Source: Devosia sp. A16 (GTDB lineage Bacteria > Pseudomonadota > Alphaproteobacteria > Rhizobiales > Devosiaceae). Taken from it: a DNA stretch of 64,000 nucleotides. This document shows, piece after piece, positions 42,663-50,285 of this stretch; the first letter of the stretch is position 1; every line of letters begins with the position of its first letter. Position numbers and translations under genes: made by a program. The stretch spans positions 1,250,001-1,314,000 of the forward strand of contig NZ_CP012945.1 in NCBI RefSeq assembly GCF_001402915.1, written 5' to 3'. The notes under the pieces are model-generated. The model saw nothing but the letters and a program-made list of their open reading frames with translations, was not told where the DNA came from and ran no database searches.

Positions 42663-43148
42663 ATGCAGAAACCCAGCTTTTCCAAGCTCGATATCCTCGT
42701 GGTCGACCCGTCACCACACATGGGCGCACTGATCGGCCAGATGCTGCGCCACCTCAAGGTGCGCCGCATCGACGAGGTCCAGAGTTCCGACGCCGCGACG
42801 GTATTGCTGCAGTCGCATCGCTTCGGCGCCATCATGATGAACGACGTGCTGACGCCGATGAACGGCGTCGCTGTGGTCAGGGCGCTGCGCGCTGCCTCCG
42901 AAGGTCTGAACCGTGACACCCCTGTCATCATGATGTCGGCTGCGCCAGATGCCGGCGAGATCGCGGCAGCGCGCGATGCCGGCGTCACCGAGTTCCTGCG
43001 CAAGCCCTTCGCCACTCAGCATATCGAAAGCCGCCTGGTGTCGATCATGACGGCGCCGCGCCCGTTCATCGAGGCCGGAAACTTTGCCGGTCCCGACCGT
43101 CGCCGCAAGCGCGGCGACTACAAGGGCGGGGAACGGCGAGCCCGCTAG
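42663..43148 (+). CDS. Single-domain response regulator with degenerate receiver site
   Basis: 161 residues from ATG 42663. Receiver fold 8-130: strand ILVVDPSPHMGALIGQML (only one acidic residue, Asp15, where two are usual), the phosphoacceptor region IMMNDVLTPMNG (Asn60-Asp61, out of the usual D-x-x-M-P register), VIMMSAAPD and the conserved lysine in FLRKPF (Lys114). The tail PRPFIEAGNFAGPDRRRKRGDYKGGERR is typical of an alphaproteobacterial CheY-like family ending in GPDRRR. It may act without canonical phosphorylation. A 67-residue longer frame upstream is not conserved-looking, and I reject it. Confidence 0.8.
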   Translation: MQKPSFSKLDILVVDPSPHMGALIGQMLRHLKVRRIDEVQSSDAATVLLQSHRFGAIMMNDVLTPMNGVAVVRALRAASEGLNRDTPVIMMSAAPDAGEIAAARDAGVTEFLRKPFATQHIESRLVSIMTAPRPFIEAGNFAGPDRRRKRGDYKGGERRAR

Positions 43149-43199
43149 CTCCCCTCCCCCTCGAGGGAAGGGAAGCGATAGCTGCCAGCTCGCGCCTGC

Positions 43200-44210
43200 T
43201 CAGGCCCCGGGCTTCAGGTCGAGTTCCTGCCAGCGGATGCAGGCCACGTTGCGGCCGCCGGGAATCGCTTCGAGCGGCGGTCTCACCTTGGCACAGCGCT
43301 CCTCGGCGTAGCGGCACCGCGTCCGGAACGTGCAGCCTGACGGCTGGTTGATCGGCGAGGGGATTTCGCCCACCAGCCCCTCGATCGTGCGTTGTCGCGC
43401 CCGCTTGGGGTCGGGGATCGGCACCGCCGTCAGCAGGGCCCGGGTATAGGGATGCTTGGGGTCTTCGTAGAGATCGTCGCCATCCGCGAGTTCGACGATG
43501 CGGCCGAGATAGAGCACCAGGATCCGATCGGAGACGTGCCGCACCACGCTGAGGTTGTGCGAGATGAAGATCAGCGTCAGCCCGAACTCGTCCTTGAGGT
43601 CGCTGAGGAGGTTGAGGATCTGCGCCTGGATCGAGACGTCGAGCGCCGAGACCGGCTCGTCGCAGACGATCAGCTTGGGCTCGCTGATCAGCGCCCGGGC
43701 GATGCCGATGCGCTGTGCCTGCCCGCCCGAGAACTCGTGCGGATAGCGGTTGATCATCTCGGGCAAGAGCCCCACCGCCTCCATCGTCCGCAGCACCCGC
43801 TCGCGCCGCCCCTTGGCGTCGACTTCCGGCATCAGGGTGCGCAGCGGATCGGCGATGATCTCACCCACGGTCATGCGCGGGTTGAGCGAGGCCAGCGGAT
43901 CCTGGAAGATGATCTGCAGGTCGCGGCGCTTCTTGCGCATCTCTTCGGCCGGCAGCTTGGTGATGTCCTGCCCCAGCCACAGCACACGGCCCTCGTCCGG
44001 TGCTAGCAGCTGCAGGATGCAGCGGCCGAGCGTCGACTTGCCACAACCGCTTTCGCCCACGATCCCGAGCGTCTCACCGCGTTTGACGGTGAAGTTGATG
44101 TCCTGCAGCGCACGCAGCTGGAACGGCTTGGCGAACAGGCCGGCGGAGATGGAGAAGTTCTTCGAGAGGTTCTCGATCTTCAACAGGTCTTCGGTGCGGT
44201 CCAGCATCAT
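43200..44210 (-). CDS. Oligopeptide ABC transporter ATP-binding protein, OppF type
   Basis: 336 residues. Walker A GESGCGKST, signature FSGGQAQR, Walker B LIVCDEPVSALD, and the C-terminal Opp/Dpp extension with the cysteine-bearing SGCTFRTRCRYAEERCAKVRP, which in this family can hold an iron-sulfur cluster. Last gene of the minus-strand opp operon; its start overlaps the OppD-type gene by four bases. Confidence 0.93.
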   Translation of the reverse strand: MMLDRTEDLLKIENLSKNFSISAGLFAKPFQLRALQDINFTVKRGETLGIVGESGCGKSTLGRCILQLLAPDEGRVLWLGQDITKLPAEEMRKKRRDLQIIFQDPLASLNPRMTVGEIIADPLRTLMPEVDAKGRRERVLRTMEAVGLLPEMINRYPHEFSGGQAQRIGIARALISEPKLIVCDEPVSALDVSIQAQILNLLSDLKDEFGLTLIFISHNLSVVRHVSDRILVLYLGRIVELADGDDLYEDPKHPYTRALLTAVPIPDPKRARQRTIEGLVGEIPSPINQPSGCTFRTRCRYAEERCAKVRPPLEAIPGGRNVACIRWQELDLKPGA

Positions 44211-45190
44211 GCGACCTCCTCGTATTTGAGTTCGCCCTGGTACCAGCAGGCCTTTTCGCGCACGTCCTCGACTGGCAGCAGCGGCGGCCGTTCCTCGAAG
44301 CAGCGCTCGAAGCGGAAGGCGCAGCGGGGATGGAAGGCGCAGCCGCGAGGCAGGTGTTCGAGACTGGGCGGCAGGCCCTGGATCGGATCGAGCCGCTTGG
44401 CGCGCTTGGCCACATGCGGTGTCGAATGCAGCAACCCCAGCGTATAGGGGTGGCGCGGATCGTAGAACAGCGTGTCGGTCGGCCCCTTCTCGATGCAGCG
44501 GCCGCCATACATCACCATCATGCGGTCGGCGACGCCGGCGACCACCCCGAGGTCATGGGTGATCAGCACCAGGGCGGTGCCGAAATCATTGGTGAGGTTC
44601 TTGAACAGGTCGAGCATCTGCGCCTGCACCGTCACGTCGAGCGCCGTGGTCGGCTCGTCCGCGATCAGCACCTTGGGCTTGCACAGCAGCGCCATGGCGA
44701 TCATCACGCGTTGCCGCATGCCGCCCGACAGTTCGTGCGGATAGGCATTGGCGCGCTTCACCGGTTCGGGGATGCCGACGCGCTCCAGCATCTCGATGAC
44801 GGCGCGGTTGGCCTTGTCCTTGTCGTAGCCCTGGTGTCGCACCAGCACTTCCGCCAGCTGCGTCTTGATCTTGAGCGTCGGGTTCAGCGAGGTCATCGGA
44901 TCCTGGAAGATCATCGCGATATCCTTGCCGCGATGCGTGTCGAGCCGGTCCGGCGCCATGCCGATCAGGTTCACATCGCCCAGCATGGCGCGGCCCGAGG
45001 CCTTACCATTCCTGGCCAGGAGCCCCATAATGGAGAGGAAGGCCTGGCTCTTGCCTGAGCCGCTTTCCCCCACCACCGCGAGCGTTTCTCCCTCGGCGAG
45101 GGTGAAATCGAGATCGGAAACCGCCTTCACTTCGGAATCGTGGAGGGCGAACGTTACGTCGAGATCGTCGACGACAAGCACATCGGCCAT
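44207..45190 (-). CDS. Oligopeptide ABC transporter ATP-binding protein, OppD type
   Basis: 327 residues. Walker [10 protein letters not shown], signature LSGGMRQR, Walker [13 protein letters not shown], and the C-terminal cysteine motif [22 protein letters not shown]. The start is the ATG followed by ADVLVVDDL, with AAGGACCGATAG upstream, a sequence that lies inside a 14-bp tandem duplication. Pairs with the OppF-type protein to drive the OppB/OppC channel. Confidence 0.93.
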   Translation of the reverse strand: MADVLVVDDLDVTFALHDSEVKAVSDLDFTLAEGETLAVVGESGSGKSQAFLSIMGLLARNGKASGRAMLGDVNLIGMAPDRLDTHRGKDIAMIFQDPMTSLNPTLKIKTQLAEVLVRHQGYDKDKANRAVIEMLERVGIPEPVKRANAYPHELSGGMRQRVMIAMALLCKPKVLIADEPTTALDVTVQAQMLDLFKNLTNDFGTALVLITHDLGVVAGVADRMMVMYGGRCIEKGPTDTLFYDPRHPYTLGLLHSTPHVAKRAKRLDPIQGLPPSLEHLPRGCAFHPRCAFRFERCFEERPPLLPVEDVREKACWYQGELKYEEVA

Positions 45191-45192
45191 AT

Positions 45193-45219
45193 CTATCGGT
45201 CCTTGCCTATCGGTCCTTG
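45193..45219. repeat. 14-bp tandem duplication at the oppC/oppD junction
   Basis: CTATCGGTCCTTG occurs at 45193-45205 and again at 45207-45219. On the minus strand one copy supplies the TAG stop of the OppC-type gene and the other the ribosome-binding region of the OppD-type gene. Confidence 0.7.
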
Positions 45220-46124
45220 GGGTCAAGTGCGTCGCGCAGGCCGTCGCCCAGATAGGACAGGCAGAGCAGCATGGTGACGAGGAGGGCGGCGGGGGTGAAC
45301 AGCATCCACGGCAGCGCCTCGGCGACTGGCGCGCCGAACGAGATCAGCGTGCCGAGCGAGGTCTGCGGTTCCTGCACGCCGAGGCCGAGATAGGAAAGGA
45401 AGCTCTCGGTGATGATGATCTCGGGAATGGTGAGGGTGGCATAGATCACCACCGGGCCGGTGAGGTTGGGCACGATGTGGCGGAAGATGATGGTGAAGGG
45501 CCCTGCCCCACCGGCCTTCGCCGCCTCGATGAACTCGCGCTGCTTGATACTGAGCGTCTGCCCGCGCACGATCCGCGCCATGGTCAGCCATTCGAGGCAA
45601 CCGATGCCCACGAACAGCAGCACCGGCGAACGCCCGAAGATCACCACCAGGATGATCACGAACAGGATGTAGGGCAGCGCGTACATGATATCGACGAAAC
45701 GCATCATGACAGCGTCGATCTTGCCGCCGAAATAGCCGGCAATGGCGCCATAGAGGATGCCGATCACCACCGACACGAAGGTGGCGACCGCCGCCACCAG
45801 CAGCGACATCTGCGTGCCCTGCAGGGTGCGGGCCAGCATGTCGCGGCCATTCTGGTCGGTGCCGAAATAGTGGCCCTTGGCCCAGTCCGGCGGCTTGCGG
45901 ATCGACGACCAGTCGATCTTGTCGTAGCTCCAGGGCAGGAAATACGGCCCGACCAGTGCAAACAGCACGATGGCGACGAGCACGAAGATCGAGACCAGCG
46001 CCGCCTTGTTGTTGAACAGCCGTCGCAGCGCGTCCTGCGTCAGCGAGCGGCCCTTGGGCGCCTCGGCCGCCAACGCGTCGGCATAGGCGGTCAGCGCCGC
46101 GTCCTTGCCAGTGATCCCGGCCAT
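45207..46124 (-). CDS. Oligopeptide ABC transporter permease, OppC type
   Basis: 305 residues with six membrane helices, the N-terminal one (ALVSIFVLVAIVLFALVGPYFLPW) following a cytoplasmic segment. The motif YFGTDQNGRDMLARTLQGTQ is the OppC periplasmic signature; the coupling loop is FIEAAKAGGAGPFTIIFRHIVPNLTGP. Its start overlaps the OppB-type gene stop by one base. Confidence 0.93.
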   Translation of the reverse strand: MAGITGKDAALTAYADALAAEAPKGRSLTQDALRRLFNNKAALVSIFVLVAIVLFALVGPYFLPWSYDKIDWSSIRKPPDWAKGHYFGTDQNGRDMLARTLQGTQMSLLVAAVATFVSVVIGILYGAIAGYFGGKIDAVMMRFVDIMYALPYILFVIILVVIFGRSPVLLFVGIGCLEWLTMARIVRGQTLSIKQREFIEAAKAGGAGPFTIIFRHIVPNLTGPVVIYATLTIPEIIITESFLSYLGLGVQEPQTSLGTLISFGAPVAEALPWMLFTPAALLVTMLLCLSYLGDGLRDALDPKDR

Positions 46125-47047
46125 CAGCGGTACCTCACCTTGGGATCAAGCCAGGCGTAGAGGATGTCCACCAGGAGATTCAGCGCCAGGATGATGAAAA
46201 CGTAGAGAATGGTGGTGCCGAGCACGAGGCCGTAGTCGCGGTTCAGTGCGGCGGTAATGAAATACTTGCCGATGCCGGGCAGCGAGAACACCTGCTCCAC
46301 CACCAGCGAACCGGTGAGGAGATAGGAGAGCCCCGGCCCGAGATAGGAGACCACCGGCAGGAGCGCCGGCTTCAGCGCATGCCGGGCGAGGATCAGCCGG
46401 GTGCCGAGCCCCTTGGACTTGGCGGTGCGTACGTAATTGGTACCCAGCACCTCGATCATCGAGCCACGCACCAGGCGCGCCACGCGCCCGCCATGCGGCA
46501 GCGCCAGAATGAAGATCGGCAACACCAGGTGGATCAGCGAGCCGGGCTGATAGCCGCCGACCGGCAACCATTTCAGGTACACCCCGAAGAATAGCTGCAC
46601 CAGGTTCGCCATCAGGAAGTTCGGGATGATGATGCCGACCAGAACGATGGCGACGAGCAGGTAATCCGGCCATCTGTTCTGGTTCACCGCCGCCACCGCG
46701 CCGGCGATCATGCCGCCCAACGTGCCGACGACGAAGGCCGAGAACCCCAGCATCAGGGTGAAGGGCAGCCCGATCCCGATGAGGCGCGAGACGTTGAAAT
46801 CCTTCATCACCATCGAGGGGCCGAAATCGCCGCGGAACACGCCGGCGATGTAGCCGAAGAACTGCATGATCAGCGGTTCGTCGAGGTGATAGTAGGCGCG
46901 CAGGTTGCGCAGTTGATCCGGCGGCAGCGCGCGTTCACCGTCGAAGGGACCGCCGGGCGCCAGCCGCAGAATGAAGAAGCAGACCGTAATCGTGATGAGC
47001 ACGATCGGAATAGCCGTAAGCACGCGCCTGAGCGCATAACCGAGCAT
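46124..47047 (-). CDS. Oligopeptide ABC transporter permease, OppB type
   Basis: 307 residues, six membrane helices, starting MLGYALRRVLTAIPIVLITITVCF as in most OppB proteins. It has the FDGERALPPDQLRNLRAYYHLDEP periplasmic region and coupling loop YVRTAKSKGLGTRLILARHALKPALLP. It is separated from the binding-protein gene by 122 bases containing a hairpin. Confidence 0.93.
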   Translation of the reverse strand: MLGYALRRVLTAIPIVLITITVCFFILRLAPGGPFDGERALPPDQLRNLRAYYHLDEPLIMQFFGYIAGVFRGDFGPSMVMKDFNVSRLIGIGLPFTLMLGFSAFVVGTLGGMIAGAVAAVNQNRWPDYLLVAIVLVGIIIPNFLMANLVQLFFGVYLKWLPVGGYQPGSLIHLVLPIFILALPHGGRVARLVRGSMIEVLGTNYVRTAKSKGLGTRLILARHALKPALLPVVSYLGPGLSYLLTGSLVVEQVFSLPGIGKYFITAALNRDYGLVLGTTILYVFIILALNLLVDILYAWLDPKVRYR

Positions 47048-47127
47048 CTTGTGTGTGACCTTTCCCGCCAGCCCGCGGGGCAACGCCGTAAGCCGGCGGC
47101 AAATGCTAGTTTGCTAGAAAGCAAGGA

Positions 47128-47157
47128 GGTCGCCCGGCGTCTGGCGCGCGGGCGACC
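47128..47157 (-). other. Intercistronic hairpin between the oppA-like and oppB-like genes
   Basis: A 9-bp perfect stem (GGTCGCCCG with CGGGCGACC) around a 12-base loop, 13 bases past the binding-protein stop. Such hairpins after solute-binding-protein genes usually stabilise the upstream message or partly terminate, giving more binding protein than membrane components; that role is inferred here. Confidence 0.55.
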
Positions 47158-47169
47158 CCATGGAGCCGG

Positions 47170-48786
47170 TTATTCCGACTTAGTCATCCAGCGGACACGA
47201 TGAATGTCCTTGGCATTGTCTTCGAAGCCCGTGATCTTGGGCGACACGACGTTCTTGGACACATACCAGTAGATCGGAATGGCCGCGAAGGCGTCCATGG
47301 CGATCTTTTCGGCTTCGTGCATCTGGCCGGCGCGCTTGACCAGGTCCAGCTCGCTCGAGGCCGCGGTCATCAGCTCGTCGAACTTCGGATCGGAATAGCG
47401 GCCGTAGTTGTTGCCCCAGTTGATGGTGCCGTCGGTGCCCTTGGTGCCGGTCTTCAACAGGTCGAGGGTGTTGGAGGCATCGTCGTAGTCGAGCAGCCAG
47501 CCGGCGCGGCCGACGTTGAAGTCACCGGCGCGCAACGCGTCGTAGTGCACGGCGGTCTCGGCGTTGAACAGCTCGACTTCGACGCCGATCTGCTTCCACA
47601 TGTCCGAGATGGCCACGGCGATGCGCTGGTGGTTCTCGTTGGTGTTGTAGCGCAGCTGCAACTTCAGCGGCTTGTCCGGGCCGTAGCCGGCTTCCGCCAT
47701 CAGCTTCTTGGCTTCCTCGACGCGCTGGTCATAGGGCATCTCGGCCCAGTCCGGCGCATAGGGGGTGCCTTCATAATTGCCGGTGCCCGGCGGGACCCAG
47801 CCATAGGCAGGCAGTTCGCCGGTGCCAAGCACGTCCGGCCCGATGACGTCACGCAGCACCGAGATCGACAGGGCCTTGCGGATGTTGATGTTGTCCAGCG
47901 GCGGCTTGGACTGGTTCAGCACGTAGTAGTAGATGCCCAGGAACGGCGCCACATGGGCCTGACCCGGGTAGTTGTCCTGCAGGAACTTGTACTGGTCGGC
48001 GGGGAAGTCGGTGAGGATATCGAGTTCGCCGGCGCGATAGCGGTTGAGCGCCGCAGTCAGGTCCTCGGTATTGTCCCAGCGGATCTCGTCGATCTTGAGG
48101 TCGGCCTTGCCGTAATAGGTGTCCGACTTGACGCCGCGCAGGTACGAGCCCGGCACCCACTCGACGATCTTGTAGGGGCCGTTGCCGACGATGTTCTCGG
48201 GCTGCGTCCACTGGTCGCCGAACTTCTCGATGAGGTCCTTGCGGATCGGGAAGGCGGTGTAGTGCGCCAGCGCGTCGAGGAAATACGGGGTCGCCGCTTC
48301 GAGCGTGATCTCGAGGGTCTTGTCGTCCACGGCCTTGACGCCGAGCTGGCTGAAGTCGGTGATTTCACCCGCGGCGATCTTGGACGAGTTCTTGATCGGG
48401 TACTGCAGGTAGGCGTACTCGGATGCGGTCTTGGGGTCGAACAGGCGCTGGAAGGCGTCAACCCAGTTCTGCGCCGTCACCGGCACATTGTCCGACCACA
48501 TGGCATCGCCGCGGATCTTGAAGGTGTAGACGAGGCCGTCGTCGGAGATGGTCCACGATTCCGCCTGGCCGGCGACTGCCTTGGCCTGCGCGTCCTCGGT
48601 CACGAGGCCTTCGAGATACTCCGAAACGATCCGGTTCTCCCAGTCGCCGGAAACCTTGTGTGGGTCGAGCGAGCCGGGCTCACCGCCGTTACCCAGGTTG
48701 AGCGTAACGGCCAACGCCGCGCTCGACATCATCAGCGCCAACGCGCCGGCGGTGGTCACCGCTTTGAGGACCTGTGTTATTTTCAT
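47170..48786 (-). CDS. Oligopeptide-binding protein, OppA/family 5
   Basis: 538 residues. Signal peptide VLKAVTTAGALALMMSSAALA, with no lipobox. Mature start LNLGNGGEPGSLDPHKVSGDWENRIV, then VNDVP-like SBP_bac_5 features: GQAESWTISDDGLVYTFKIRGDAMWSDNVPV, and a C-terminal lobe with IHRVRWMTKSE at the end. These are peptide-binding proteins of OppA/MppA type, feeding the OppBCDF genes encoded downstream. The ATG start has GGGACAACA before it. A palindrome of the fad-regulon type lies 142-157 bases upstream. Confidence 0.92.
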   Translation of the reverse strand: MKITQVLKAVTTAGALALMMSSAALAVTLNLGNGGEPGSLDPHKVSGDWENRIVSEYLEGLVTEDAQAKAVAGQAESWTISDDGLVYTFKIRGDAMWSDNVPVTAQNWVDAFQRLFDPKTASEYAYLQYPIKNSSKIAAGEITDFSQLGVKAVDDKTLEITLEAATPYFLDALAHYTAFPIRKDLIEKFGDQWTQPENIVGNGPYKIVEWVPGSYLRGVKSDTYYGKADLKIDEIRWDNTEDLTAALNRYRAGELDILTDFPADQYKFLQDNYPGQAHVAPFLGIYYYVLNQSKPPLDNINIRKALSISVLRDVIGPDVLGTGELPAYGWVPPGTGNYEGTPYAPDWAEMPYDQRVEEAKKLMAEAGYGPDKPLKLQLRYNTNENHQRIAVAISDMWKQIGVEVELFNAETAVHYDALRAGDFNVGRAGWLLDYDDASNTLDLLKTGTKGTDGTINWGNNYGRYSDPKFDELMTAASSELDLVKRAGQMHEAEKIAMDAFAAIPIYWYVSKNVVSPKITGFEDNAKDIHRVRWMTKSE

Positions 48787-48927
48787 TGTTGTCCCATCTC
48801 CATGAAAAGACATTTCCTGACGGGCGCGGCAAATTAGTACGCCATGCCTCATTTTGGCCGGACTGGTCGGAACCGCCCGATTGGGTACGGACCCTATGGC
48901 ATCAGGTTTTCGCTGACAAGCGGGACA

Positions 48928-48943
48928 TTGACGTAAGCGTCAA
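48928..48943. promoter_or_regulatory. Palindrome related to the fad operators, upstream of the opp operon
   Basis: TTGACGTAAGCGTCAA: two 8-base half-sites with the outer six bases of each arm perfectly complementary (TTGACG...CGTCAA) and the central bases unpaired. It is nearly identical to the two palindromes in the fadE-fadD intergenic region. It lies in the 214-base gap between the oppA-like start and the end of the thiolase gene. Confidence 0.55.
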
Positions 48944-49000
48944 GAGCCGTGGCCCTGTGGAAACGCCTGCGTCACGGGCGCTTGTCGAGCCTCGCGAAGC

Positions 49001-50284
49001 TCAGCCGGCGCGCTCGACCAGCGCCGTGACGCCCATGCCGCCGGCGGTGCAGACCGAGATCAGCGCGCGCTGCTTTTGGGTGGTGTCGAGCAGCTTGGCG
49101 GTGAGGCCGAGGATGCGCGCGCCGGTGGCCGCGAAGGGATGGCCATAGGCGAGGCTCGAGCCCTTGGTGTTGATCTTTTCCGGGTCGATCTCGCCCAGCG
49201 GCGTCTCGCGGCCAAGCACGTTCCGGTTGTAATCCGGGTCGCGCCACGCCTTGAGCGTTGCCAGCACCTGGGCGGCGAACGCCTCGTGGATCTCGAACAG
49301 GTCGATATCGTCGAAGCTCAGGTTGGAACGGCGCAGCATTTCCGACGCGGCGATGGTCGGCGCCATCAGCAGCCCGTCGCCATGCGCGAAATCATTGGCT
49401 GCCACCTGACCCAGCGTCAGGTAGGCAAGCACCGGCAGGCCGCGGGCCCGCGCCCACTCCTCGCTGGCCAGCAACACCGCGGCGGCGCCGTCGGTCAGTG
49501 GGGTGGAGTTGGCGGCGGTCAACGTCCCCTTGCCCGAGCTCTTGTCGAAGGCCGGCTTCATCGTTGCCATCTTCTCGAGGCTGGTGTCGGCGCGGACATT
49601 ATTGTCCTTCAGCACCCCGGCGAACGGCACGATCAGGTCGTCATGAAAGCCCTCGTCGTAGGCGCGGGCGGCGTTCTGGTGGCTCTTAAGCGCCAGCACA
49701 TCCTGCTCTTCGCGCGAAATCTCCCACTGCCGGGCCATCAGTTCGCAATGCTGGCCCATCGACAGCCCGGTGCGCGGCTCCTGCGTCGAAGGGGCGATCG
49801 GCTTCAGTTCACCCAGGTTGAAGCCCTTGAACACCCTGAACTTTTCGCCCGTGGTACGGGCGCGGCTGAGCTCGATCATCCGGCGCTGGAACTTGTCGCC
49901 GAACACCACGGGGCTGTCCGACACGGTGTCGGAGCCGGCGGCGATACCGCTGTCGATCTCGCCGATGGCGATCTTGGCGCCGAGGCTGAGCGCAGCCTGC
50001 AGCGAGGTGCCGCAGGCGATCTGCACATTGGTGCCGGGGGTGCGCGGCGAGAGGCCGGCATCAAGGCTCGCTTCGCGCGCCAGGTTGAAATCGCGGCTAT
50101 GGCTCAAGACGGCGCCGGCCATAACCTCGCCGATCGCCTCGCCCCTGAGGTTGTACTTGTCGACCAGCCCACCCAGCGCCGCGCCGAGCATCGAGAGGTT
50201 GCCCTCTTCGGCGTAGCCGGTATAGGCGCGGGCGAACGGAATGCGGGCCGAGCCCACGATGGCGACTTTGCGCAGCTCGGCCAT
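49001..50284 (-). CDS. Acetyl-CoA C-acyltransferase (beta-oxidation thiolase, FadI/FadA type)
   Basis: 427 residues. The catalytic Cys91 is in NVQIACGTSLQAALSL; the other active-site motifs are DLFEIHEAFAAQ (His), GSSLAYGHPFAATGARI (His) and SVCTAGGMGV (Cys). It cleaves 3-ketoacyl-CoA to acetyl-CoA and a shortened acyl-CoA. The length and the sequence KVAIVGSARIPFARA at the start fit the FadI-like branch. It begins one base after the end of the multifunctional fadB-type gene, so it is in the same operon. Confidence 0.94.
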   Translation of the reverse strand: MAELRKVAIVGSARIPFARAYTGYAEEGNLSMLGAALGGLVDKYNLRGEAIGEVMAGAVLSHSRDFNLAREASLDAGLSPRTPGTNVQIACGTSLQAALSLGAKIAIGEIDSGIAAGSDTVSDSPVVFGDKFQRRMIELSRARTTGEKFRVFKGFNLGELKPIAPSTQEPRTGLSMGQHCELMARQWEISREEQDVLALKSHQNAARAYDEGFHDDLIVPFAGVLKDNNVRADTSLEKMATMKPAFDKSSGKGTLTAANSTPLTDGAAAVLLASEEWARARGLPVLAYLTLGQVAANDFAHGDGLLMAPTIAASEMLRRSNLSFDDIDLFEIHEAFAAQVLATLKAWRDPDYNRNVLGRETPLGEIDPEKINTKGSSLAYGHPFAATGARILGLTAKLLDTTQKQRALISVCTAGGMGVTALVERAG

Positions 50285-50285
50285 C

